Source: Planctomycetota bacterium (GTDB lineage Bacteria; Planctomycetota; Phycisphaerae; WQYP01). From it: a DNA stretch of 64,000 nucleotides. The stretch covers positions 1 through 64,000 of the forward strand of contig JAJZDN010000004.1 of assembly GCA_021805985.1 (NCBI GenBank), read 5' to 3'. Positions 44,549 through 53,946 of this stretch are shown piece by piece. Every line of letters starts with the position of its first letter. Position 1 is the first letter of the stretch. The notes below the pieces were generated by a model. That model saw only the letters and a list, made by a program, of their open reading frames with translations, searched no databases and had not been told where the DNA came from. The position numbers were made by a program, and so were the translations under genes.

Positions 44549-44615
44549 CGCCGGAACATCGTTTGCCATCCCTTCCCAATGGCAGTGGGGCACTATCACC
44601 GCCTGAAAAATTCAA

Positions 44616-44649
44616 GGGGCCGAAGACATGTTCTTCGGCCCCTTTTTTT
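44616..44649 (+). terminator. Rho-independent terminator after dnaK, possibly bidirectional
   Basis: GGGGCCGAAGA (44616-44626), loop CATGT, perfect complement to 44642, then seven T. On the other strand the stem is followed by TTGAATTTTT, so it could also end transcription of the convergent beta-galactosidase gene. Confidence 0.92.
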
Positions 44650-44682
44650 AACGAATTGATTTATTTCCTGTGGTGAAATGCA

Positions 44683-46941
44683 TCAGCGATATGTGGCATG
44701 GTGCACTGTACGCGGGTCATATACCACCATGCACGCATCCTCAACGTGTCCGCCACTGTGATGTCCTATGGCACGGATATGGTTTTGGCCTTCCTTAAGC
44801 TCCGTCTCAGGCCAGACAAATACCCCATTCACGCTTTTCTGTGTGCCCAGGGACCGGCCATTAAGCGACAATTCTACGCTCTGGCAATTCGCGTAGACTT
44901 TCAGGATCGCGTTTTTATCAGGGCGGCAATTAAATCGCCGGTCCGTGATATAAACAAAAGGCTCTTTGGTCCATTGGGCTTTATAAAAATAGTAGGCATC
45001 TTTACGGGTTTTTCGGTCGCGCGTCACCAGACCTTTATCATTTTTTCCGGGATGATCGCCCTCATGCCGAGACGAAGATGCAAAATCGAACATGACCCAT
45101 AGAAACGTGCCCCACAGCCACGGACGATCTTTGATGGCCGCCCAGGCGTGTTCGTGCAGGAGGGCCTGATATTCTTCGGGGTGCCAATACGCACCGGGGT
45201 TAGGCTGGTTCACATGTGATTCATGCTGGAAAATACTGGCGCCGGCTCCATATTCACTCATGCCAATACATCGACCGGGAGCTTTGGCCTCCACCACTTT
45301 GCGAATACTGTCTAAAATTCCGGGAAAGTCCGTCATTTTCCCGCCGTACCAGCCCGGATAGCGGTTGAACGCGATGATATCGGTAATATAGCCAATGTGG
45401 TTGTCCTGAGACTGATCATCCGCTGCGGTGGTGGGGCGCGTGGGGTCGAGTTTTTTTGCCTCGGCGTTAATTTTCTTGACCAGGTCATAGCCAAGATTTC
45501 CCTGCCCGTTATTGCCCAGTTCGTTATACATGCTCCAGAAACAGACGGACGGATGATTAAAATTCTGTTTGATTAGTTCGCGCACCTGCTGGATCTGATT
45601 GTTGTCAAATTCTTCATTATGCGCTACCCCATTGACCAGGCCGTCTTCCGTCCAGACCACAATGCCCAATTTATCCGCGGCATCATACGATGCCTGGGCA
45701 TGCTGATAATGTGCCATGCGCACGCAGGTGGCACCAATTTCATAAATGAGGTCCAAATCCTGGCGATAATCCGCATCGCTTACCGCGCGGCCCTTATTGG
45801 GTCGGTCCTGATGCGTACAGACACCCCGTAATGGATAGGATTTTCCGTTCAGAAAAAAGCCCTTGTCGGGATCAATATGAAAAAAGCGGAGGCCCAGCGG
45901 TTGCGTTACGCAATCGGTGCGTGTGCTCCCGTCAAAAATCTCTACCGCCGCCTGATACAGATACGGGTCTTCCCGGCCATGCCAGAGATGCGGATCCGGC
46001 AGGGTAATATTCTGCACGCATGGTACGGTTTGGCCTGCCGGTACGACATGTGCGGTTGAAGCGGTCAGTACCACCTTTCCGGAATGATCAGTAATACTGT
46101 ATCCCACGCCTGCGGTTTTTTCTTCCGAAGACGCATTGCTTAGCAGCGTGGTAATTTCCAGTTCCGCCTTCTCCGGCGTGATATTCACCTGTTTGATGTA
46201 AACGCCCGGCCCGCCGTCGTCCATCGGACTGATACTTAGGGCGTCCAGCACCAGCAGCCGAACGTGGCGGTATAATCCGCCATCCAGATTAAAATCTCCG
46301 TTCAAGGGGGCAATGTGATTATTGTCGGCGTTATCCACGCGTACTGCGATGAGGTTTTTTCCCGTCCGGTTGATAAACTTGGTTATATCTACACAAAAAC
46401 CGGCGAATAGCCCGATGTGGCTGCCCGCCCGGTGGCCGTTGCAGTAGACCTCTGTGGTGATACCGGCCCCTTCAAAATATAGGAAGATCTGTTTGCCCGG
46501 ACCCTTGGCTGCTTGCGGCAGGGTTAGGTCCTTGCGATACCAGGCCGGTCCCCGGTAATACGGCGCACCGGTCTGTGCATCCAATCCGTTATAGGTATGT
46601 GGCAACTCCACGGTCGTCCAAGAGGCGTCGTTTAGAGCAGGCTCTTGCGCACCTGGGAAGCCTTGCTTAAGGAACTTCCACGTCTGATCAATCCGAATAT
46701 CCGTTCGGGTGGCAGTTGAATCGCCCATGCGGCTGGTCCGGGCAGCAGTCCCCGCGGCAGCCATGCCGTGGGTATTACAACCCGCGAGAGTACTGGTTGC
46801 CACCATGGCCAAGGCACCGAACTTTATGATATCGCGCCGTGAGGGCATAAGCGCATCCTGGGAGGCAGGTTGTTGTGTTGGCTGCCCTGGATGGTTAACG
46901 ATGGCTGGGGTTGCGGGGGTGCTCACTGAATCCTGCGTCAT
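44683..46941 (-). CDS. Glycoside hydrolase family 2 beta-galactosidase, Tat-exported lipoprotein candidate
   Basis: 752 residues. The N-terminal part has a twin-arginine signal (PSRRDIIKFGALAMVATSTLAGC) whose end fits a lipobox cysteine, so the enzyme may be exported folded and lipid-anchored. Next come the GH2 sugar-binding domain (WTTVELPHTYNGLDAQTG; YYRGPAWYRKDL), an Ig-like domain, and the barrel with acid/base FWSMYNELGNNG and nucleophile region IGMSEYGAGA. AGGTGG lies 6-7 bases before ATG 46941. GH2 members cleave beta-galactosides, beta-glucuronides or beta-mannosides; the exact substrate is not shown. It is separate from the sugar locus at 6609-15742. Confidence 0.9.
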   Translation of the reverse strand: MTQDSVSTPATPAIVNHPGQPTQQPASQDALMPSRRDIIKFGALAMVATSTLAGCNTHGMAAAGTAARTSRMGDSTATRTDIRIDQTWKFLKQGFPGAQEPALNDASWTTVELPHTYNGLDAQTGAPYYRGPAWYRKDLTLPQAAKGPGKQIFLYFEGAGITTEVYCNGHRAGSHIGLFAGFCVDITKFINRTGKNLIAVRVDNADNNHIAPLNGDFNLDGGLYRHVRLLVLDALSISPMDDGGPGVYIKQVNITPEKAELEITTLLSNASSEEKTAGVGYSITDHSGKVVLTASTAHVVPAGQTVPCVQNITLPDPHLWHGREDPYLYQAAVEIFDGSTRTDCVTQPLGLRFFHIDPDKGFFLNGKSYPLRGVCTHQDRPNKGRAVSDADYRQDLDLIYEIGATCVRMAHYQHAQASYDAADKLGIVVWTEDGLVNGVAHNEEFDNNQIQQVRELIKQNFNHPSVCFWSMYNELGNNGQGNLGYDLVKKINAEAKKLDPTRPTTAADDQSQDNHIGYITDIIAFNRYPGWYGGKMTDFPGILDSIRKVVEAKAPGRCIGMSEYGAGASIFQHESHVNQPNPGAYWHPEEYQALLHEHAWAAIKDRPWLWGTFLWVMFDFASSSRHEGDHPGKNDKGLVTRDRKTRKDAYYFYKAQWTKEPFVYITDRRFNCRPDKNAILKVYANCQSVELSLNGRSLGTQKSVNGVFVWPETELKEGQNHIRAIGHHSGGHVEDACMVVYDPRTVHHATYR

Positions 46942-47072
46942 GTTTCCACCTTTCAGTTAGGACCGGCTTGGAAAGGCGAATCATAATCGGCGCGACGCAT
47001 TTGTTCAAAACGGAGGCAATATTTTTGCGGCGTATGGGACAACATAATTTGACATCTAAACCTGTCTAAACC

Positions 47073-47101
47073 TTGAAGTCCGATTTTACGAACCCTATAC
47101 T
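47073..47101 (+). promoter_or_regulatory. Sigma-70 promoter of cydAB with flanking repeated hexamers
   Basis: TTGAAG (47073-47078), 17 bases, TATACT (47096-47101). Upstream is TCTAAACCTGTCTAAACC (47055-47072). Downstream is TTAGACCAAATTAGACCAAT (near 47145-47165), so GTCTAA or its complement TTAGAC occurs on both sides. These may be regulator sites. Confidence 0.6.
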
Positions 47102-47196
47102 ATGGGTCAAGGGCGGCAACAGGATAAAATCGCGCACGGGGCGGTATTAGACCAAATTAGACCAATGTCGCATCCCAGATTGGGGCCGGAGTAATA

Positions 47197-48573
47197 ATGA
47201 TGAATACACTGATGCTGTCACGCATCCAATTTGGTTTAACCATTTCGTTTCATTATTTGTTTCCACCGCTAAGTATTGGTCTGGCGTTGATGATGGTACT
47301 GATGGAGGGGATGTACCTGAAAACCGGCGATAAAAAATGGGAGCAGATGACACGCTTCTGGACGGGCCTGTTTGCCCTGACCTTTGGATTGGGCGTCGCG
47401 ACCGGGATTGTCATGGAGTTTCAATTCGGCACCAACTGGGCCAATTATTCAAGATTTGTGGGGGATGTATTCGGCGCACCCCTGGCGTCTGAGGGGATAT
47501 TCGCGTTTTTCCTTGAATCGGGATTTTTATCAGTCCTGCTTTTTGGTTGGAATCGGGTCGGGCCCAAGACGCACTTTTTAGCGACAGTTATGGTCAGCCT
47601 GGGTTCCATTTTCAGCGCGGTATGGATTCTCATCGCCAATTCGTGGATGCAAACCCCGCGGGGCTTTCATATCGTGCTCCATGATGGGGTGGCACGCGCC
47701 CAGATTGTGAGCTTTGAGCAGGTGGTGTTTAATCCATCCACGCTGGATCGACTGGGCCATGTGCTGTTGGGGGCGTTTCTCTCCGGTGCCTTTCTGGTTT
47801 TAAGTGTGGGGGCATATTATGTGCTGCGTAAGCGGCATGGAGATTTTGGCCAGCGCTGTGTAAAACTTGCCTTGATCATGGCCATGGTTTGCGCTCTGCT
47901 GCAACTGGTATCCGGTGATTTTAATGCCAAAATGATTGGCAAATATCAGCCCGCCAAACTGGCGGCGTTTGAGGGGCATTTTCCGGCACATGCACCGGCG
48001 GGAATGAGTATTTTTGGCTGGGTTAATGCGGCCAAGCAAAAGGTATATGGCCCCAGAATTCCGGGTATGCTTAGCTGGTTGCTTTATTACAATACCAAGG
48101 CGAAAGTGACTGGATTGGACGCCTTTAAGCCAGCGTTGCGCCCTCCCGTAAACCCGGTGTTTCAGTCGTATCATGCGATGGTGGCAATCGGCATGGGGCT
48201 GATTTTTGTCAGTCTGTTGGGGGTATTCTTCTGGTGGCGCGGAACATTATTTCAACAGCGCTGGCTGTTATGGGTATTTGTGTTCTCGGTGCTTGGCCCG
48301 GAAATGGCCAATGAACTGGGGTGGTTTTCCGCGGAGGTCGGCAGGCAACCATGGATTGTTTACAACGTCATGCTGACATCGCAGGGCGTTTCGCCGCATC
48401 TGGCCGCCGGGGATGTGCTAGGGTCCATTATTATGTTTGGTGTCATCTACCTGCTGCTGGGCATGTTGTTCGTATTTTTAATGAATCGAAAAATCCAACA
48501 GGGACCGGCGGAACTTCCGGTTGAACTCTCGCCACCGGAGGTCGCTAAGGCTCATGGGCGGCTGGATGCGTAG
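47197..48573 (+). CDS. cydA: Cytochrome bd ubiquinol oxidase subunit I
   Basis: 458 residues. Heme-ligand regions FGLTISFHYLFPPLSIG and LDRLGHVLLGAFLSGAFL, the family motif NELGWFSAEVGRQPWIVYNV and about nine membrane helices. The Q loop is of the short type (the E. coli protein is ~520 residues). With CydB it reduces oxygen to water at low oxygen tension and passes electrons from quinol. Start ATG 47197 (or 47200) with GGAG 6-9 bases upstream. cydB follows after 63 bases. Confidence 0.95.
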   Translation: MMNTLMLSRIQFGLTISFHYLFPPLSIGLALMMVLMEGMYLKTGDKKWEQMTRFWTGLFALTFGLGVATGIVMEFQFGTNWANYSRFVGDVFGAPLASEGIFAFFLESGFLSVLLFGWNRVGPKTHFLATVMVSLGSIFSAVWILIANSWMQTPRGFHIVLHDGVARAQIVSFEQVVFNPSTLDRLGHVLLGAFLSGAFLVLSVGAYYVLRKRHGDFGQRCVKLALIMAMVCALLQLVSGDFNAKMIGKYQPAKLAAFEGHFPAHAPAGMSIFGWVNAAKQKVYGPRIPGMLSWLLYYNTKAKVTGLDAFKPALRPPVNPVFQSYHAMVAIGMGLIFVSLLGVFFWWRGTLFQQRWLLWVFVFSVLGPEMANELGWFSAEVGRQPWIVYNVMLTSQGVSPHLAAGDVLGSIIMFGVIYLLLGMLFVFLMNRKIQQGPAELPVELSPPEVAKAHGRLDA

Positions 48574-48636
48574 AACTGAACTTCCGCTGGGTCGCGCGAT
48601 GGGCTGCCTTCGTAAATTAAAAAAGGAATCTAAGCA

Positions 48637-49659
48637 ATGTATTCCGAACTTCAAGTCGTGTGGTTTGTTTTGGTAGGGATTTTATTTGGCGGCTATGCGA
48701 TCCTCGACGGCTTTGACTTTGGCGTGGGAATGCTGCTTTTGCTGGCGCGCGATGATGGCGAACGCCGCCTACTGTTGAATTCCATCGGGCCAGTGTGGGA
48801 CGGCAATGAAGTCTGGCTGATTACGGGGGGAGGGGCCTTATTTGCAGCGTTTCCCAATGCGTACGCGACGTTATTTTCCGGCTTTTACCTGATTTTTATG
48901 GCACTGTTAGCGGCCCTGATTTTTCGTGGGGTTTCCATTGAATTTCGGTCCAAGGAGCCGATGGGGTGGTGGCGATCGCTGTGGGATATTAATTTTTTTA
49001 TCGGCAGCGTTCTGATCGCATTTTTGCTGGGGGCGTTTGCGGGCAACCTGGCCTACGGGGTAGCCCTGGACGCACATGGTAACTATATCGGTGGATTCTG
49101 GGCGTTGCTAAACCCCTATGCCTTGTTGGTGGGGCTAACGGCGGTGGCATTGTTTCTCATGCACGGTTCGATATATCTGGTAATGAAGACAGAAGGTGCT
49201 CTGCATGACCGAGTCCGCGGATGGGTAAATAATGCGATTATTTTTTTCATCATGTGCAGCGCAACTACGACCATGGCGACACTCCTTTACGACCGGCATC
49301 TGACTGTTGAAATACGTAAACACCCGATATTTTTTGTGGTGGCCTTGGTCAACATGCTGGCTATAGCAAATATTCCACGGGAGATATTTCACAAACGGGA
49401 TTTTCGGGCGTTTCTTTCAAGCTGTGTATCGATCATCGCATTGTTGTCGTTACTGGCGATCGGGCTGTTTCCAAATATTGTTTATGCGCGAAACAACCCG
49501 GCCAACAGTTTGACGATATCCAATGCCTCTTCGTCGAGTTATACTTTGAAAATCATGCTGATCATCGCATTTATCGGCATGCCCATTGTCATCACCTACA
49601 CGACGTATGTGTACTGGGTGTTCCGCCATAAAACCCACTTGGGCGACCATAGTTATTAA
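48637..49659 (+). CDS. cydB: Cytochrome bd ubiquinol oxidase subunit II
   Basis: 340 residues and about eight membrane helices. Signature GGYAILDGFDFGVGMLLLLARDD near the N-terminus, IGPVWDGNEVWLITGGGALFAAFP, and a C-terminal helix MLIIAFIGMPIVITYTTYVYW. AAGGA precedes the start by ~9 bases. A terminator lies 9 bases after the stop. No cydX or cydDC genes are nearby. Confidence 0.95.
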   Translation: MYSELQVVWFVLVGILFGGYAILDGFDFGVGMLLLLARDDGERRLLLNSIGPVWDGNEVWLITGGGALFAAFPNAYATLFSGFYLIFMALLAALIFRGVSIEFRSKEPMGWWRSLWDINFFIGSVLIAFLLGAFAGNLAYGVALDAHGNYIGGFWALLNPYALLVGLTAVALFLMHGSIYLVMKTEGALHDRVRGWVNNAIIFFIMCSATTTMATLLYDRHLTVEIRKHPIFFVVALVNMLAIANIPREIFHKRDFRAFLSSCVSIIALLSLLAIGLFPNIVYARNNPANSLTISNASSSSYTLKIMLIIAFIGMPIVITYTTYVYWVFRHKTHLGDHSY

Positions 49660-49667
49660 ACCAATGT

Positions 49668-49697
49668 CCTGGAGGTGTAAATCCGGGCATTTTTTTT
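49668..49697 (+). terminator. Terminator after cydB
   Basis: CCTGGA (49668-49673) pairs with TCCGGG (49682-49687) with one G-T pair; loop of 8; then CA and eight T. Confidence 0.65.
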
Positions 49698-49812
49698 CTT
49701 GATTTTCGAATCTGCGCCGCTAATAATCGAACAGGGGCTTGAAATACAATCCCCTGTGACAGTTGTGTGGACTGTCCGCTTATCAGAAACCTCCAAAGAA
49801 AGGAATCCTATC

Positions 49813-50142
49813 ATGCAAGAAACACTTACCACCCCGGAAAACCAAGACGGAGCCGCGGACATGAGCCGTCACAATGAGGAATTGGGCCGCAAGTACTCCA
49901 ACGCCAAAGGTGCCGTGGGCGATCTCGCTGGCGAAGTCGGCAGCACGGTAAAAGATCGGGCCGGCGCCATGCAAACTCAAGCCGCAGAGTGGGCCAAGGA
50001 AAAAGCCAATCGACTCAAGGAACAGGCAGCCGATTCGCAGGCAGCGATCATTAGTACGGTTCGCCGCCATCCGCTGCAGTCGCTGGCAATCGCTGCCGGA
50101 GCTGGATTGCTTCTCGGATTGTTGCTCCATCGGGGCGACTAA
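49813..50142 (+). CDS. YqjD/ElaB-like (DUF883) membrane-anchored protein
   Basis: 109 residues. A long amphipathic helical stretch (LAGEVGSTVKDRAGAMQTQ; AAEWAKEKANRLKEQAADSQ) is followed by the family's C-terminal RRHPLQSLAIAAGAGLLLGLLL helix. Relatives in E. coli are inner-membrane proteins that bind ribosomes in stationary phase. AAAGGAATCC precedes ATG 49813. It heads a set of three small envelope genes. Confidence 0.85.
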   Translation: MQETLTTPENQDGAADMSRHNEELGRKYSNAKGAVGDLAGEVGSTVKDRAGAMQTQAAEWAKEKANRLKEQAADSQAAIISTVRRHPLQSLAIAAGAGLLLGLLLHRGD

Positions 50143-50224
50143 CAAGGCAACAGGCTCCCGAATGTTACGGTATACTGCCATCGGGCACGCGCGTGTGTCA
50201 GATTACCTTTGAGGAGTTTCGCTT

Positions 50225-50641
50225 ATGGTTGCGAAGACCGCGGAAAATCACTCCACCGAGCCGGTGAAACCGCCGAATACGGGTGCCAGCCAAAGTTACG
50301 GTGGGCGAATTGGTCGCGGGTTGCTCGATGTTATCGAACTCGAAGTGCAGATCATTACCCTGCGACTGCTGTTGGCCATGCGCGACGCCATGGTACGGGC
50401 CTGCCTTGCAGCGGCGGCAATTGTCCTGGCGATTGCCGGATTAGTCTTTCTGGAAATTGCAGTCTTCCATGCCTTGGAGCGGCTCATGTCCGTCTCCTGG
50501 GTATTTGTAATTTTTGCTGGGGCTCATTTTCTTCTCGCAGGGGTCGCCGTTTTTCTGGCTTTTCGTCCGATTAAAGCAGGGCGCAGCGGCAAGCCTGTCA
50601 TGGGAAGTTCACCGGCTAAACATGGAGATCAGGGATTATGA
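50225..50641 (+). CDS. YqjE-like small membrane protein (holin X family)
   Basis: 138 residues. Soluble N-terminus, then two membrane helices (AAAAIVLAIAGLVFLEIAV; WVFVIFAGAHFLLAGVAVFLAF), the plan of YqjE/Actinobacterial holin X family proteins. GAGGAG 8 bases upstream of ATG. Its stop overlaps the next start (ATGA). Confidence 0.75.
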   Translation: MVAKTAENHSTEPVKPPNTGASQSYGGRIGRGLLDVIELEVQIITLRLLLAMRDAMVRACLAAAAIVLAIAGLVFLEIAVFHALERLMSVSWVFVIFAGAHFLLAGVAVFLAFRPIKAGRSGKPVMGSSPAKHGDQGL

Positions 50642-51066
50642 ACATTGGAACCAAGCTGGCTGAATTAGAGTACCTCCGAGACGCAGCGCTGCGGGAAATG
50701 GGTGACAACGCCACGCATTTGTCGGAACATCTTAAGACACACTATTCTCCGGCCAACATGTTACGGCGACATCTCCGCCCGGCCCTTGGCCTTGCCGGCA
50801 CTGTCGCTGTCTTGATTGCTCGAGCCAAAACGCCGCAAAGGGGCGGCCTGCACATGATTTGGTCTCAGTTGTTTAACCGTACGATGAAGCGTTCCCAGAA
50901 GAAGCACAATACCGATGCCTCTGCCGCAGACCATCCGCCCTCCGGTGGTAATGGTCAACCTTCCGGGGGAACCCCAGAGCAGAACCATCAGGGAATACGG
51001 AATCTGGTCCAGCCGATTATCAGGAATATTCTTCTGGATGTGGCGCAGGCAATTACATGGAGATAG
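50638..51066 (+). CDS. Small protein of the YqjD/YqjE/YqjK-like cluster
   Basis: 142 residues. The start (AELEYLRDAALREMGDNATH) resembles the short helical beginning of YqjK/DUF3618 proteins. A weakly hydrophobic helix LGLAGTVAVLIARA follows, then a Gly/Ser/Pro/Asn-rich linker and a C-terminal helix. The 4-base overlap with the YqjE-like gene supports an operon. Function unknown. Confidence 0.6.
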   Translation: MNIGTKLAELEYLRDAALREMGDNATHLSEHLKTHYSPANMLRRHLRPALGLAGTVAVLIARAKTPQRGGLHMIWSQLFNRTMKRSQKKHNTDASAADHPPSGGNGQPSGGTPEQNHQGIRNLVQPIIRNILLDVAQAITWR

Positions 51067-51310
51067 CTGCCTTTCATATAGCGGCAAATGAAATGTTTTG
51101 AACTCCCCGGTGGAATGAGCAGCGACTATATTAAACCATAAGAAAAGTGTAAGAAAACAAGGCGGGCAATCTGGCCAGACCTAAGTGCCGTCCAAGGGCC
51201 CCTGCTTGCCATATTCTCAAAAAAAATATAAGGATTCATGCACTAACGAGACAAGGGGGGAATAAACGTATAAAATCCACGTTGTACAGGCGTGACGGAA
51301 AAAATCAGGC

Positions 51311-52363
51311 ATGAATGAGAAATTGCGAAATACAATTGTCGGGCTGACCATTATTGGGGCGCTGGTTCTTATCACATGGGGCGCGTTTTTGCTGGGTCGT
51401 GTGCCGGGTTTTGGTCCTAATACGCCATACGATGTCACACTCCTGACGCCCAACGCGGACGGTCTGACGTATGGTGATCTCGTAACATTCAACGGCGTTA
51501 CAGTGGGAACGGTACAAAGCGTGGCCTTAACGCCGGATATGCAATCAGCGACCATTATTATCGGTATATATCGCACCGTTCATTTGCCGGACAATACTTC
51601 AGCCCAGATCGCTTCGAAAACCATCGGCGCCGCGTATGTCTCACTTTTCATGTCCGGAAAAGCCGATGTGAAAATGCTCCCCCGAGATGGCAGTGCACAA
51701 TTAGAAGCCAGTGTGGCATCTTCCAGCCTGATTCCCAGTTCCGTGGTCACCGATTTTTCTTCATTGAAATCGCAGTTCGGTTTGCTTAGCAGCAAACTGG
51801 ACCGCGTGGCTGACGATCTGCACGCGCTGCTTAAACCAGTGGCGCTAACCAAAGCGCAGGCGGATGGTTCGCAAGCCAATACTTCAGATATGAATAACAT
51901 CAGTGCGCTCATTCAACGATTGAACGTCACGGTTAATTCAATCAATGCCTTGGTCGGCAGCGGGAAGCTCCGCGGCCAGGTGCGGGAAATTCTGGCCAAT
52001 GTAGCAGTCTCTTCCAGTGAGTTGAAGGGCGTACTTAAGCAATTGTCCTCAACGGTAGGCCGCTTTAACGGTGTTATTACCAAGGCCGGCACAACTGCGA
52101 CGGATATTGATCGCGTTGCCAAAACGGCCCAGCAGAAAATTGTTGTGTTAAGTGTTAAACTCACAGACGTGCTGGCAAATGTGAACTCTATCACCGAGTC
52201 CATTGCCCAGGGGCACGGCACAGCGGGACGACTGATGAAAGACCCTCGCTTGTATAATTCGTTGCTGCAACTCACCCGCCGCATTAAGGGCACAGTCGAT
52301 AGTCTCCATGGCTTGGTAAAGCAAATTAAGGCCGAAGGATTTGATATGAAAGTTGGATTCTGA
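51311..52363 (+). CDS. MCE-domain (MlaD-like) lipid-transport protein
   Basis: 350 residues. N-terminal signal anchor (VGLTIIGALVLITWGAFLL), then a single MCE domain (YDVTLLTPNADGLTYGDLVTFNGVTVGTV; PDNTSAQIASKTIGAAYVSLF), then a long helical C-terminal region (RVADDLHALLKPVAL to RRIKGTVDSLHGLVKQIKAEG). MlaD-type proteins bind lipids between inner and outer membranes. No MlaE/MlaF permease-ATPase is adjacent. The ribosome site is weak. Confidence 0.87.
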   Translation: MNEKLRNTIVGLTIIGALVLITWGAFLLGRVPGFGPNTPYDVTLLTPNADGLTYGDLVTFNGVTVGTVQSVALTPDMQSATIIIGIYRTVHLPDNTSAQIASKTIGAAYVSLFMSGKADVKMLPRDGSAQLEASVASSSLIPSSVVTDFSSLKSQFGLLSSKLDRVADDLHALLKPVALTKAQADGSQANTSDMNNISALIQRLNVTVNSINALVGSGKLRGQVREILANVAVSSSELKGVLKQLSSTVGRFNGVITKAGTTATDIDRVAKTAQQKIVVLSVKLTDVLANVNSITESIAQGHGTAGRLMKDPRLYNSLLQLTRRIKGTVDSLHGLVKQIKAEGFDMKVGF

Positions 52364-52456
52364 TTGGCTCGGACTTTATCGCCCAGGGGGTAAACCCTCG
52401 GGCCGGTGGATATTCAGGCATCCTACGGACGCCATGTGAACTCTTAAAGGGCGTGT

Positions 52457-53269
52457 ATGCCACATCAACCATCCGGTAATCCTGCAGCCATGTCCGAAAA
52501 AGAGGTGCTGGATGCGCGGGCCGCGGCATGGCAGAATCGCCCATTGCTGCGGATGGTGTATCACGGCTATTTCCAGTCCATGGCGGAACAGTTTGTACCG
52601 CGATCATCGGACCGCGGAAAGCCCCATGGCGTGGTGGTGGAAATTGGCGGCGGGGCGGGGCACTTCAAGGCGTTCTATCCGGAAATGATCGTCACCGATC
52701 TGGTGCCGACGCGCCATATTGACTTGGCAGCCGATGCATTGCATCTCCCATTTGCGGATGGTAGCGTGGATAATCTGGTCATGCAGGATGTGCTGCACCA
52801 TATCCCTTATCCCCTCTCTTTTTTTTCCGAAGCGCAGCGCATTTTAAGTCCCGGTGGCCGCCTGGTGATGGTTGAACCGTTTATTTCTCCCCTCTCACAT
52901 GTGCTGTATGGGCTTTCGCACCCCGAGCCGGTCAATATGCGGGCAAAGATTTTCCGGGAGCCGGGAGATGCGTCTGGTGCTGATCCGGCGGCATTTTCCG
53001 GTAGCGGCGCTTTCGATGCCAATCAGGCAATTCCGACGCTGCTGTTTTTTCGTTATGCCGACAAATTTAGCCGCCGATTTCCCAATTTGGTCGTCCGTGA
53101 ACGCAATGTTCACAGTATGATTGCCTACCCATTATCTGGCGGCTTTACCAAACCTGTGCTTCTGCCGATGCGGGCGGCAGGAGCTGTGCGGGTATTAGAA
53201 AACATTCTCTCGCCACTGGCACCCTTGCTGGCGTTTCGTATGCTTGTGGCGCTTGAGAAGATTTCCTGA
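52457..53269 (+). CDS. Class I SAM-dependent methyltransferase
   Basis: 270 residues. SAM motif VVVEIGGGAGHFKAFYPE, then DLVPTRHIDLAADALHLPF, DNLVMQDVLHHIPYP and RILSPGGRLVMVEPFISP; the order is that of the Methyltransf_11 group. The C-terminal ~100 residues (FDANQAIPTLLFFRYADKF and VLENILSPLAPLLAFRML) hold hydrophobic helices that might touch the membrane or a lipid-like substrate. Substrate unknown. Confidence 0.82.
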   Translation: MPHQPSGNPAAMSEKEVLDARAAAWQNRPLLRMVYHGYFQSMAEQFVPRSSDRGKPHGVVVEIGGGAGHFKAFYPEMIVTDLVPTRHIDLAADALHLPFADGSVDNLVMQDVLHHIPYPLSFFSEAQRILSPGGRLVMVEPFISPLSHVLYGLSHPEPVNMRAKIFREPGDASGADPAAFSGSGAFDANQAIPTLLFFRYADKFSRRFPNLVVRERNVHSMIAYPLSGGFTKPVLLPMRAAGAVRVLENILSPLAPLLAFRMLVALEKIS

Positions 53270-53312
53270 AAGCCAATTCCGCCCATCACGCGACGCCTCG
53301 ACAGGAAAGCAC

Positions 53313-53318
53313 TATAAT
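53313..53318 (+). promoter_or_regulatory. -10 box, flavin reductase-like gene
   Basis: TATAAT, about 30 bases upstream of the GTG start, leaving room for a normal leader. Confidence 0.45.
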
Positions 53319-53347
53319 CCGGCAGACATGTTAATTCGGAGTTATCT

Positions 53348-53851
53348 GTGATTATTGATAGTACGGTTGAACCGGTTCTTCCGCTTTTGCGGGCTGTAGG
53401 TAAGATCCCCAGTGGATTATTTATTCTTGTCACAGGCGAAGGCCCGCAACTGTCGGCCATGCTGGTGTCCTTTGTCCAGCAGTTGAGTTTCGAGCCGCTG
53501 TGCATCGGCGTGGCGATTCACAAAGACCGGGAAATCGGTACACGTATTGAAAAGTCTGGCTTTTTTACGCTCAATATATGTTCCGCCGGAGATAAGGGAC
53601 TGTTACGCAAATATGCCCGGCAAGCCTTAACCGGTGATGCAGCGTTGGCCGATGTGATGCACCGCAAATTGCCGGACGGCGGAATCGTCCTGCCCGAAGC
53701 TTGCGCGTTTGTGCATTGCCGTTATTGTGCCCGTGTGAATTATCACGCCGATCATGAGTTATTTATTGGCATAGCCCAGGAGGGTGATCTGACCAGTGAT
53801 TCCGCGGCCAAGCCCATGATTCATACGCGGCATGACGGCTCGAAGTATTAG
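53348..53851 (+). CDS. Flavin reductase-like FMN-binding protein
   Basis: 167 residues, the split-barrel fold of flavin reductases: VGKIPSGLFILVTGEG, FVQQLSFEPLCIGVAI, SGFFTLNICSAGDKGLLRKYA and a C-terminal HELFIGIAQEGDL. Such proteins reduce or bind FMN. GTG start with CGGAG 6 bases upstream; TATAAT at 53313-53318 serves as -10 box. Confidence 0.82.
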   Translation: MIIDSTVEPVLPLLRAVGKIPSGLFILVTGEGPQLSAMLVSFVQQLSFEPLCIGVAIHKDREIGTRIEKSGFFTLNICSAGDKGLLRKYARQALTGDAALADVMHRKLPDGGIVLPEACAFVHCRYCARVNYHADHELFIGIAQEGDLTSDSAAKPMIHTRHDGSKY

Positions 53852-53946
53852 TTGGACTACCTTTTATTGAACCGCCTGTTTAACCGCACGAACCGGATGG
53901 CTTGATTGCGGTGCCTTGATTGTGAATTTAAACTAGGATGCCTTTT

